Shown one piece after another: positions 53,926-63,027 of a DNA stretch of 64,000 bases; position 1 is the stretch's first letter; every line of letters begins with the position of its first letter. Below the pieces are notes generated by a model. It was not told the origin of the DNA, did not search any database, and worked only from the letters and a program-made list of their open reading frames with translations. Source of the stretch: Syntrophaceticus schinkii (GTDB taxonomy: Bacteria; Bacillota; DSM-12270; Thermacetogeniales; Thermacetogeniaceae); NCBI RefSeq assembly GCF_000946815.1, contig NZ_CDRZ01000250.1, positions 1-64,000 on the forward strand, written 5' to 3'. The translations under genes were made by a program, and so were the position numbers.

Positions 53926-56497
53926 ATGATAAAAAGAAAACCGGAATTATTGGCACCGGCGGGAGATCCACAGGCATTGAAGGCTGCGGTGGAAAATGGC
54001 GCAGATGCTGTTTATCTAGGAGGAGAAATGTTCGGAGCCAGGGCCTATGCCGGGAATTTTGACCGCAGTGCACTGAAAAGTGCTTTGGAGTATGCTCACG
54101 CACGTAATGTACGGATTTATATAACAGTAAACACCCTGGTGGATAACGGGGAATTGGGAGAGCTTACCGATTACCTGTTTTTTTTGTACCAGGAAGGAGC
54201 GGATGCCCTCATCATCCAGGATTTAGGTGCTGCGGGGTTGATTAAGGGCCTATTCCCGGATTTTCCCCTGCATGCCAGCACCCAGATGACGGTGCATAAT
54301 GCCGCGGGGGTCAAGTTTCTGGAGGACATGGGTTTTCAGCGGGTGATCCTGGCCCGGGAAGTGGGTTTAGCTGACCTAATGGAAATCCGCAAGGAGTCTT
54401 TGATGGAGTTGGAGGTCTTTGTGCACGGTGCTTTGTGCTTCTGTTACTCTGGCCAGTGCCTTTTCAGCAGCATGATCGGCGGCAGGAGCGGAAATCGCGG
54501 TTGCTGTGCACAGCCCTGCAGGCTGCCCTATCACCTTGTAGATGAGAAGGGGCGGGAATTGAGCGGTATTCCGGGTGAGCACCCTTTGAGCCCTAAAGAT
54601 TTAATGCTGCTGCGGGAGCTTCCGGATCTCTTTATCGCAGGTATCTCCTCCTTGAAAATTGAGGGGCGGATGAAAAGACCGGAATATGTGGCAGCGGTTG
54701 TTCGAATTTATCGGGAGGCCCTGGACAGGGCCTGGGATGATCCGCAAAATTATGCTGTCAGTTCCCAGGAGATCCATGATCTCGCACTTGTCTTTAACCG
54801 CGGTTTTACAACCGGGTATTTTCATGGCAATCCTGGGCGCCAGCTGATCGGCTACACCAAGCCCAACAACCGCGGTCTTTATTTGGGTCGGGTTCTAAGA
54901 TTCGAAAAGGGTAAGATAGCTTTCAAAACCCGCCTTCCCCTGGAGGCAGGGGATGAGATCGAATTTTGGACCGGTGATGGCAGCAGGGGCTTAACAGTGG
55001 AGAAGATGAATTTTGCTGGGAGGAAAGCAGAGCAGGTTTCACCGGGTAGCCAGGTGGAGATATCTGTTTCCTTTCATGTCCAGAAGGGTGACCGCATCTT
55101 TAAAACCCATGACCGGAGGCTTGCAGAACAAGCCCATGAAACCATCACCGGTATCTCCAGGCGAAGAGTTCCCCTCTATGTCCGGGTTGTGGCTCACCTG
55201 GGAGAGCCTTTACTGCTGGAGGGAAGGGATGAGGATGGTTTCTCTGCTGCTGTTCGAGGGGAGTTTATCGGTGAAAAAGCGATCAAACACGAGCTCACTA
55301 GAGAGACAGTTCGCGTACAGGTAGACAGGTTGGGTAATACACCCTTTGACCTTATGGATCTGGAGTGTGACATAGAACCGGGAGTGATGTTTCCGGTAAG
55401 TGAGATCAATGCTGTGCGGCGTCAGTTAATTATAGCGCTGGAAAATGCCCGTTTGCGCCGCTTTCAGCGCAGTTTACCCGCAGACCTCCGGGACAGAGAA
55501 AAAGCGTATTGGTTCAGGCTGAAAGAGAGAGCTGACATTTGTAAAAAAAAGCCGGGAACCGTATTTTGGATCAGCAGATAGAGCAGATAGGCATCAACAG
55601 AGGAAGCGCCCTTGCCTTGCTGTAGCAGTAGGGGATTATGCGGGTTTACAGGCTGCTTTAAATGGGGGTGCGGACCTTGTTTATTTCGGTGGCTATTCAA
55701 TTAGGGGTAAGGAGCCCTGGAATGAGCGGCTGATCAGTGACGGAGTGGAGGAGTGCCATAAGCGAGGGGTTGCCCCATTTCTGATTCTGCCGCGCATCTG
55801 GCAGGAGCACCAGGAAAGTGCGGCAGGGAAAGTCTTAAAACAGGCTCAATCCTTTGCTGCAGATGGGGTGCTGGCCGGGGATCTGGGAGGGTGTTTACTT
55901 TCCCTGGAGGATGATTTGAGGGTGGTTACCGATTTTTCAGTGCCCGTGTTTAATGATGCAGCAGTAAATACGCTGCTGGAGGCCGGGGTCAGCCGCCTGA
56001 CACTGTCACCTGAGCTAAACCGCAAACAGCTGCAGCACCTTACCTTTAAAGGGACAGGCCTTTTAGAGTTAATTGTCCATGGGGCACTGCCTTTGGTGAT
56101 CAGTGAGCACTGTGTTCTGGGTGCTGCCTCGGGAGGGAAGGGTAAGTGTGGTGCTCTTTGCAACAGGTCATTTTTTCTAAAAGACCGCCTTGGTTATCTC
56201 TTTCCCCTGGTCAGTGATGAAAGCTGCCGGATGACCATCTACAACTCACGGGAGCTCTGCCTGATCGAACATTTTACTGAGATCATGGAGACAGGATATG
56301 ATATTCTTAGATTAGAACTTCGCCCATCTTCAGCAGAACATGTCCGCCAGGTAACGGGTATTTACCGCAGGGCATGTGATGCTGTATTAGAAGGAGCTTG
56401 GGGCGCAGGGAAGGCAAAAATCATCTGGGAGAAACTCTCAGAACTCTCCCTGGCAGGTTTGACCCGCGGACACTATCTGAGGGGTGTTGTGTGTTAG
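53926..56497 (+). CDS. U32-family peptidase, long form, one frameshift
   Basis: The protein has the U32 start KPELLAPAGDPQALKAAVEN with DAVYLGG, the catalytic-region motif EVFVHGALCFCYSGQCLFSS and the conserved cysteines in GNRGCCAQPCRLPY. The first frame ends after CKKKPGTVFWISR. Removing one A from the A8 run at 55543-55550 joins KKSREPYFGSAD to a second U32-like domain with GDYAGLQAALNGGADLVYFGG and CVLGAASGGKGKCGALCNRS. The corrected length is about 857 residues, as in the long U32/DUF3656 proteins of Clostridia. These are linked to 23S rRNA hydroxylation (RlhA type) or collagenase activity in relatives. Which applies here is unclear. Confidence 0.87.
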
Positions 56498-56522
56498 TGA
56501 AGAAGGAGAGGAAGAGGCTTAA

Positions 56523-58901
56523 ATGGACAGGTTTTCCCTCAAAAAGTTAGAATTTCACCGCGTCAAAGAGATGCTCATGCGGCACTGCTCTACTTCATTG
56601 GGGAGAGCTTATGTACAGGATCTTGAACCATCTACAGAAGCGGAGGAAATTTTAAGGCTTCAGGAAGAGACCTCAGAGGCATGTGATGCCTTGAGGATGT
56701 ACCCGGATATAACGATGGAGGGTGTTCAAGATGTGGCACCTTTGTTAAGGCGCGCCCTGATCGGAGGTGTCTTAGAGCCTGTTGAATTGCTGAGTTTGTA
56801 TGAACTGCTGAAGGCAGCGAGGCGATTAAAAAGAATATTTGCTCGCCAGGAGATAGAACTGCCGCTTTTGGAGGGCCGTGTCACGCGCCTGGAGGAGGGC
56901 TCAACCCTCCAGGAGAGGATTGCTGCCTGCATTGAACCGGATGGCGAGATTGCGGATCATGCCTCTCCGGAATTGGCTAAACAGCGCCAGAAGGTGAGAA
57001 GCCTGGCGGTAAAAATACGCGACCAGGTGGATGAGCTGCTGGTTAAACAGGAATGGAATAGGTTCCTGCAGGAACCTATCTATACAGTAAGAGGGGACCG
57101 TTATGTGCTGCCGGTCAAACAGGAATACCGCAGCCAATTCCCTGGACTGGTGCATGACCAGTCCGCAAGTGGGGCAACGGTTTTTATGGAACCGATGCCC
57201 CTGGTCAGACTTGGCAATGAACTGGCTGCCGGGCGCTCTGCAGTGCGCCAGGAAGAACTCAAAGTTTTAGAGGAACTATCCGGTCTTATAGCTGTTTATC
57301 ATGACGAAATTCAGGAGAACTTAGATCTGCTGGGGGAACTGGATTTCATCATAGCAAAGGGACATTTCAGCAAGGAACTGCGGGCCAACCCGCCAGGTTT
57401 CAGTCAGGAGGGGCATCTGGTAATCAAAGGGGGGCGCCATCCTCTGCTGAAGGGGGATGTGGTTCCCATTGAGGTCAGGCTCGGCCAGGATTTCGACTGT
57501 CTGGTGATCACAGGGCCAAATACCGGTGGAAAGACGGTTGCCCTGAAGACTGTAGGACTGCTGATCGTGATGGCCCAGGCAGGGCTGCATATACCGGCAG
57601 CGGAAGGAACTGTACTCCCCTTTTTAAGGAATGTTTTCGCCGATATCGGGGATGAGCAGAGTATTGAACAATCCCTCAGCACCTTTTCCGGGCATATGAC
57701 AAATATCGTGCGCATTCTAAAAAATGTGGGAAAGGGGTCCCTGGTCATTCTCGATGAACTGGGAGCAGGGACTGACCCGGAACAGGGAGCAGCGCTGGGG
57801 ATGGCCATCCTGGATAATTTGCTGCAAAAGGGTCCCTTGATCATTGTTACCACACATTTCAGTGAGCTGAAGGTGTTTGCCCATACCAGGCCGCGTGTGG
57901 AAAATGCCTCTGTGGAGTTTGACAGCAAAACTCTCCAACCTACTTTCAGGCTGTCTATCGGTGTGCCCGGGGAGAGCAATGCCTTCGAAATTGCCGAGCG
58001 CCTGGGTCTTACCAGGGATGTGATTGTGCGGGCGCGTGGTTTGTTAAACCCCGAACAGCGGGAGCTGTCGGACTTGATTCGACACCTCAAGGAGGATCAA
58101 TTTGCTGCAACCTCTGCCCGTGCAGAAGCAGAAAGACTGCGCTGCGAAATGGAAGAGATAAGAGGACAGGTAGAGCGACAGGAGAAGAAGCTGCGGGATA
58201 AGCAGAATGAGATCCTCAGAAGGGCACATGAGGAGGCCCGGGAACTGGTGCGGACCGCCAGGAGAGAGGCAGAGCATTTGATCCGCAGTCTGCGTGAGGA
58301 GATAAGGCAGCAGGAAACGCAGGCGGGCTTGGAACAGGCCCGACAGATCAGGAGCAAGATCGATGATCTAACAGGAAAGATCGATGAAGAGATCGCCTCC
58401 CGTGAAGTGGAGCCCGGAGGTGAAATTCCCACAGCAGTAGAACCGGGTGATGCGGTGGTAATCCCCCGCTTTAATCAGGAGGGCAATGTTCTCACACAAC
58501 CCAATGCAGATGGGGAGGTCATCGTCCAGGTAGGGGTCTTGAAGCTGAACCTGTCCCTTAAGGAACTGCGCCTTAGCAAGAAGAATAAAAAACAGGCAAA
58601 GGTACAGGTGCAGGCTTTAGGGTCAAAGGATCATGCCATTGCCAGGAATGCAACAGTACTCCCGGAGCTCGATTTCCGTGGGCACAATGTGAGCGATGGC
58701 TTGAGAGAAGTGGATAAGTATCTGGATACAGCTTACCTGGCGGGTATGAACAAGGTCTCATTGATTCATGGTAAAGGGACAGGGGTTTTGCGGGATGCGG
58801 TACGGCAGTATCTGGCTAAACACCCCTTTGTGGCATCTTACCGCGAGTGGGGATTACTATGGAAGGGGGAACGAGGGGTTACTATTGTGGAGTTCAAATG
58901 A
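56523..58901 (+). CDS. mutS2: Endonuclease/ribosome-rescue ATPase MutS2
   Basis: The 792-residue protein has the MutS ATPase with GPNTGGKTVALKTVGLL (Walker A) and LVILDELGAGTDPEQGAALG (Walker B), a long charged coiled coil (residues ~515-640) and a C-terminal Smr domain with ELDFRGHNVSDGLREVDKY and SLIHGKGTGVLRDAVRQYL. In Bacilli MutS2 (RqcU) senses collided ribosomes; in others it limits recombination. ATG at 56523 follows GAGGAAGAGG. It is intact and closes the housekeeping block. Confidence 0.95.
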   Translation: MDRFSLKKLEFHRVKEMLMRHCSTSLGRAYVQDLEPSTEAEEILRLQEETSEACDALRMYPDITMEGVQDVAPLLRRALIGGVLEPVELLSLYELLKAARRLKRIFARQEIELPLLEGRVTRLEEGSTLQERIAACIEPDGEIADHASPELAKQRQKVRSLAVKIRDQVDELLVKQEWNRFLQEPIYTVRGDRYVLPVKQEYRSQFPGLVHDQSASGATVFMEPMPLVRLGNELAAGRSAVRQEELKVLEELSGLIAVYHDEIQENLDLLGELDFIIAKGHFSKELRANPPGFSQEGHLVIKGGRHPLLKGDVVPIEVRLGQDFDCLVITGPNTGGKTVALKTVGLLIVMAQAGLHIPAAEGTVLPFLRNVFADIGDEQSIEQSLSTFSGHMTNIVRILKNVGKGSLVILDELGAGTDPEQGAALGMAILDNLLQKGPLIIVTTHFSELKVFAHTRPRVENASVEFDSKTLQPTFRLSIGVPGESNAFEIAERLGLTRDVIVRARGLLNPEQRELSDLIRHLKEDQFAATSARAEAERLRCEMEEIRGQVERQEKKLRDKQNEILRRAHEEARELVRTARREAEHLIRSLREEIRQQETQAGLEQARQIRSKIDDLTGKIDEEIASREVEPGGEIPTAVEPGDAVVIPRFNQEGNVLTQPNADGEVIVQVGVLKLNLSLKELRLSKKNKKQAKVQVQALGSKDHAIARNATVLPELDFRGHNVSDGLREVDKYLDTAYLAGMNKVSLIHGKGTGVLRDAVRQYLAKHPFVASYREWGLLWKGERGVTIVEFK

Positions 58902-58902
58902 C

Positions 58903-58928
58903 GAATCCCACGACTAGTCGTGGGATTC
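58903..58928 (+). terminator. Hairpin after mutS2
   Basis: GAATCCCACGA and TCGTGGGATTC form an 11-bp stem with a CTAG loop. The T run after it is weak. Confidence 0.55.
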
Positions 58929-59014
58929 TGGTTCATCGAAGGATGCCGGATCAAAGATGCCGGCTGAAGATGGTCATCACACCCTAGAAAGGGTGGGATG
59001 AAAGGCGAAGGATA

Positions 59015-59049
59015 GAAAATGCCAGCAGTCCTAAGGTATCTGCTGGCAT
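59015..59049 (-). terminator. Terminator of the penicillin-binding-protein gene
   Basis: ATGCCAGCAG and CTGCTGGCAT (59019-59049) form a 10-bp stem; TTTTC follows on the minus strand. A short tandem CATTGCTGT repeat lies beside it at 59047-59069. Confidence 0.65.
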
Positions 59050-59091
59050 TGCTGTCATTGCTGTCATTTAGGTGCTGCCTTTTGTTTAATG

Positions 59092-61479
59092 CTACCTTTT
59101 GTTGGCATCACCATTGAACAAGGATTTCTTTTCTACCTGGTGATCCTGCAGCGGGCAACGCGTTTTTGGTGCTTCATCAACTAAAAATGTGCGCTCCTCG
59201 ATAAATTCATGTGAGCAACCACCTGTTTCCAATAGACCCGGTATATTCGCCAGGTATAGGACACCATTATGGCGCGGGTCAGTGCATACCTTAACAGTGA
59301 TTTTTTGCTGGGCCTCTGGCCCATGTTTGGTGCAGACCTCTTCTGGCAGCTGTTCCCCGGATTTATCCCCTTTAAGAAAAACTGCTTTTATTTTATGAGG
59401 ACAGTTGGGGTTGGCCAGCATTTTGGTGTCAGCACAGATTTCTACCTGTACATGGAGATCACAGGTTTCCTTGGGCTGTGACCCATCCACAAATATGTCT
59501 TTGAGCAGCTGGTCTTCAGGGCAGAAGGCATTGGCCAGTTTTCCCGATTTAGTGCAAATGGCAGTTGTTATAAGCCTGAGGGTTTATGAAAATTACTCAC
59601 AGGGATCCCTTCTGTGGCTTTCTGCATGACTGCCTTCCAGATAAGTGCGGGGAATGATCCTCCCGCTGCAGCAGAGTCCTTAATGGTTTCTTCCTGATCA
59701 AATCCCATCCAAACTGCACCGGTAAACTCAGGGGTATACCCCATAAACCAGATGTCTTTTGTATTTTCTGTGGTACCGGTTTTACCGGCAACAGGCCGGT
59801 TCAGCCTGGCTCTTGTCCCGGTTCCGCTTTTGACAACAGTTTGAAGCAGGTCGGTCATGATATAGGCTGTCTGTTCAGACATAGCAACCCGTTTCTGGGG
59901 ATGTGCATCATATAGTACACTTCCATTGCGGTCGACAATCTTTATTACCGCGTGGGGTTCGATATAAATGCCCTGATTGGCGATTGCGCCAAATGCTCCT
60001 GCCATTTCCAGAGGGGAAATCCCATAGGTGATCCCACCTAAAGCAAGGGAAAGGTTGCGGTCCCGGGAATCAAAGCTGGTAATCCCGAGCTTTTTGGCAA
60101 ATTCAAGCCCATAGTCGATTCCCATATTGTGCAGCAGTCTCACGGCATAGGTGTTTTTCGACCACTGTACCGCTGTACGCATGGTAATCCATCCACTGTA
60201 TTTATGGTCGTAATTTTTAAAAGTATCTTTGCCTATAGTGACCTGCGCATCCAAGAGGGAAAGTGCAGTGGTGTATCCCTTTTCCAGTGCCGGGGCGTAA
60301 ACAACCAGAGGCTTAATGGCAGAACCCGGTTGGCGTTTGGCCTGTGTTGCCCTGTTAAAGGAGCGCTGCTGTGTATGATTTCTCCCACCCACCAGAGCTT
60401 GAATTTCTCCTGTGCGGTTTTCCAGGAGCACCATAGCACCTTGTACCTGTTGATTATTTTGATCTTTTGGAAAATTGGCGCTATTGGAGAAGAGATCCTC
60501 CATTTTTATCTGAACTTGCGGATTGAGAGTTGTATAAACCCTTAGTCCTCCACGATAAAGGAGGCTTTGGCATGTTTCCGCGGAGATGCCTTGCTCTTGG
60601 AGAATTTTTTCTTGTTTCCGAGATAACATGATCAGTAAAATACGGGAAAGAGTAGCTGGTTGTGGCTCCTTCTTTAAACTGTAGTTCTTCTTCTTTGGCC
60701 TGTTCAGCCTCTTGCTGGGCAATTTTACCGTGTTTGGCCATCGTGCTCAAGACAAGCTTCTGGCGCTTTTTGGCTAATTCCTTGCTTTGGTTAGGGTTGT
60801 AGTTGTTGGGACTCCGCACAATCCCGGCCAGAAGTGCACTTTCTGCCAGGGAAAGTTCTTTTGCGCTTTTGCCAAAATAGTGTTGTGCTGCGGTTTGAAT
60901 TCCGTATGCTCCATCTCCAAAATAAATGCGATTTAGATAAAACTCGAGAATTTCATCCTTAGAATACCGGTGTTCTACCTGGAGTGACAGGATAGCTTCC
61001 TGGATCTTACGCTTAAAGGTTTTTTCGTGTGTGAGGAAGGAATTCTTGACCAGCTGTTGGGTAATGGTGCTGCCCCCCTCTGATCCGATCCCCCCTTTGA
61101 TATTGGCTACAAAGGCTCTGCCGATGGCTTCTACGTCTACACCGTGATGGCTGAAGAAACGATGGTCCTCAATAGCAACAAAGGCATCAGGAAGATAGGG
61201 GGGAAGATCCTTGAGACTAACCGGAGTGCGGTTTTCTTCTGCGTATATGCGGGATGCGGGTTGTCCTTCTCGGTCGTAGATGATAGTAGACTCACTTCCC
61301 TCAAGCTTTTGAGGGTCCCAATCAGGTAGAGAATAAACCGCACCTGCTACATAAGTACATCCAACACATAAAAGAATTATCCCCACTAGAATAACCGCAA
61401 GCAGAGCAATTCGTGAAAAACTGAGCTTTTTCTTCTTTTTTTTAGGAGAACGCCTGGCGTTTGCATTTTTGTCTGGCAT
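59092..61479 (-). CDS. Class A penicillin-binding protein (PBP1A type), two frameshifts
   Basis: The enzyme polymerises glycan strands and cross-links them. A basic N terminus precedes one membrane helix (IALLAVILVGIILLCVGCT). The glycosyltransferase domain has AIEDHRFFSHHGVD, GGSTITQQLVKN and LNRIYFGDGAYGIQTAA. The transpeptidase has RQPGSAIKPLV (SxxK), SKN and AGKTGTTE. The frame shifts once in an A6 run (60605-60610 on the plus strand, one extra), giving SETRKILQEQGISAE, and again near 59567, where one missing base gives KPSGL then TTAICTKSGKLANAFCPED. The Cys-rich C-terminal tail continues to 59092. The corrected length is about 795 residues. Confidence 0.9.
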
Positions 61480-61502
61480 GATCGATCACCTACCTTAGTG
61501 GT

Positions 61503-62168
61503 TTACTCGGGAATCTCCATTAAACGAGTAGGGCCTGAAAGGGGAGTTAGTTTTAATCCCTGGGAATGTTCGATGGCTTCTTCAGGTGCAACAACAGTAA
61601 GCACATCATCTTTTTTGATAACAGTTTCGGCATCAGGAGAGACGATTTCGCGGCCGCTGCGGTGAATCGACAAAATTGTACCTCCTGTAAGTGTGCGAAA
61701 CTCCGCTTTTTTCAGACTCTTTCCGACTAAAGGAGATCCTGTCTCAACTCGAAACTCATGAATACGCTGGAAACGTGTTGCCATTTTAAAGGTGTATTCC
61801 AGGAGTTCGTCAGTCAGTTGGGTAATTTTTAGGTCGAGTTTTCTTCGTTCCTCAAGATACATATTCAGGGCCTTTTGAATATCTTCCAGTATCTGGTGCT
61901 GGCCATATTCAGCCAGGTAGTCTTCCGCGGCAACCTGAGAACTGACAATGACCCCTACACCAGGCTGAAGTTTTACAATCTTTCTTTCCTCTAAAACTGC
62001 AAGTGCTCGTCTAATTGTTTCTGGAGATACACTATATCTCCCTGCCAGCGATGATCGCCCTAAAATTTTTTGCCCTTCCCGGTATTCCCCCCGGGCGATG
62101 CAGGTGGCGATATCTACAGCAATTTTGATATATTTTGCGGATCTATTACGGGGCAACCCTTCAGACAC
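61503..62168 (-). CDS. GntR-family regulator with RCK_C domain (BusR-like)
   Basis: The 221-residue protein has a GntR winged helix (LGRSSLAGRYSVSPETIRR) followed by a helical linker and an RCK_C/TrkA_C domain (FRVETGSPLVGKSLKKAEF ... VIKKDDVLTVVAPEEAIE). This is the layout of BusR, which binds the second messenger c-di-AMP and represses osmolyte uptake. GTG at 62168 follows GGAGGG with an eleven-base gap. It is on the same strand as the PBP gene, 23 bases upstream of its start, so the two may be cotranscribed. A link between c-di-AMP and wall synthesis is inferred. Confidence 0.83.
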   Translation of the reverse strand: MSEGLPRNRSAKYIKIAVDIATCIARGEYREGQKILGRSSLAGRYSVSPETIRRALAVLEERKIVKLQPGVGVIVSSQVAAEDYLAEYGQHQILEDIQKALNMYLEERRKLDLKITQLTDELLEYTFKMATRFQRIHEFRVETGSPLVGKSLKKAEFRTLTGGTILSIHRSGREIVSPDAETVIKKDDVLTVVAPEEAIEHSQGLKLTPLSGPTRLMEIPE

Positions 62169-62297
62169 AAAGATTCATTCCCTCCGAAAAAAATTCCTTT
62201 TAAAAAGTATAGCATATTGGGACCGGGTCGGAAAGAGAGGAAATAGTGGTTGGTGGGCACCTAGGTGAGCGTGGCTTAAATTAGTGAATGAGAATGC

Positions 62298-62326
62298 TTG
62301 AAAAGTGAACAGGTTTCCAGTATAAT
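62298..62326 (+). promoter_or_regulatory. Promoter of tRNA-Leu
   Basis: TTGAAA at 62298-62303 and TATAAT at 62321-62326 are 17 bases apart. Confidence 0.75.
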
Positions 62327-62359
62327 TAGTTTCGTCAATGATATATGATATATGAAATT

Positions 62360-62448
62360 GCCGAAGTGGCGGAACTGGCAGACGCAGCGGACTCAAAATC
62401 CGCCGTGGTTCACCCCACATGTGGGTTCGACTCCCACCTTCGGCACCA
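62360..62448 (+). tRNA. tRNA-Leu (CAA)
   Basis: The acceptor arms GCCGAAG and CTTCGGC pair and CCA is encoded. The anticodon stem GCGGA/TCCGC encloses CTCAAAA, giving CAA. The long variable arm is typical of class II tRNA-Leu. Confidence 0.96.
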
Positions 62449-62450
62449 TA

Positions 62451-62489
62451 AAGCGTGACAGGGGGACGGCCCTTTTGTCACGCTTTTTT
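62451..62489 (+). terminator. GGGGACGG palindrome acting as terminator of tRNA-Leu
   Basis: AAGCGTGACA and TGTCACGCTT form a 10-bp stem around GGGGGACGGCCCTT and six T follow. It is a member of the dispersed palindrome family. Confidence 0.8.
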
Positions 62490-62490
62490 C

Positions 62491-62682
62491 TTATGTGAAT
62501 GTGATGTGACTAGGGGATGACAAGGGAACGGTCATTTTGTCACGATCTAGTGTGCTGGTTATTATCTGTATCCTGGATGCGCCGCATTCTCTGGGGCAGA
62601 GCCTGCAGGGTTCCAGTAATTCTTTCAGTTCGTCAATCCGGCGGGCCAACTCTCCGCTTTTGTAAAGCTCAAGGTAATTCAT
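62491..62682 (-). pseudogene. N-terminal remnant of a PflA-like radical-SAM protein
   Basis: The frame starts MNYLELYKSGELARRIDEL and reaches CRLCPRECG, the first cysteine pair of pyruvate-formate-lyase-activating-enzyme-like radical-SAM proteins of about 300 residues. After ECG the similarity ends, at about 62575, and the rest of the frame is intergenic repeat. The radical-SAM CxxxCxxC motif is absent, so the gene is dead. Confidence 0.7.
62518..62542. repeat. GGGAACGG palindrome
   Basis: TGACAA and TTGTCA arms enclose GGGAACGGTCATT. It lies where the radical-SAM gene remnant loses its sequence. Confidence 0.6.
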
Positions 62683-62803
62683 GGTGGCCTTCTGATCTGA
62701 TCTGTTGCATCAAGTTTATCAAAAAGCTTGCCCGAAAGTCTGTCTTGCCAAACGGACCGTCAGACTGTGTGACAACTCCCCAAATCACCAGTTCAGCAGC
62801 CAT
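62669..62803 (-). CDS. Short open frame of 44 codons overlapping the radical-SAM remnant
   Basis: The frame reads MAAELVIWGVVTQSDGPFG and continues KTDFRASFLINLMQQI. Its end overlaps the start of the radical-SAM remnant by 14 bases, as in coupled genes. It has no clear ribosome site and I do not recognise it. It may be the tail of an upstream gene whose beginning was deleted. Confidence 0.3.
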   Translation of the reverse strand: MAAELVIWGVVTQSDGPFGKTDFRASFLINLMQQIRSEGHHELP

Positions 62804-63027
62804 AAAGGAGACATAACTGAAATAGCAGGATAATTGGTGTCCCTTATCCCTAAAAACAACCGAAATTTGGTCGTAAGTGGGGGGATGGAAAGAGGCAAAA
62901 TGGTTTTCACACAGTCTGCCGCCCCCTTGTCACGCTCAGGAAATGACTGGCTGATTTTATAATGAGATCAGGTATAATGATATTGTTGTGTAGTTTGCAG
63001 CTTAAATATTACACCGGAGGAGAAATA

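Noticed and set aside
55500-55620. Programmed ribosomal frameshift in the U32 peptidase gene
   Set aside because: An A8 run could be slippery, but many unrelated genes in the window show the same homopolymer shift, so a technical cause is simpler.
57404-58090. A 228-codon minus-strand frame opposite mutS2
   Set aside because: Shadow of the conserved MutS2 ATPase on the other strand; no ribosome site or family motif.
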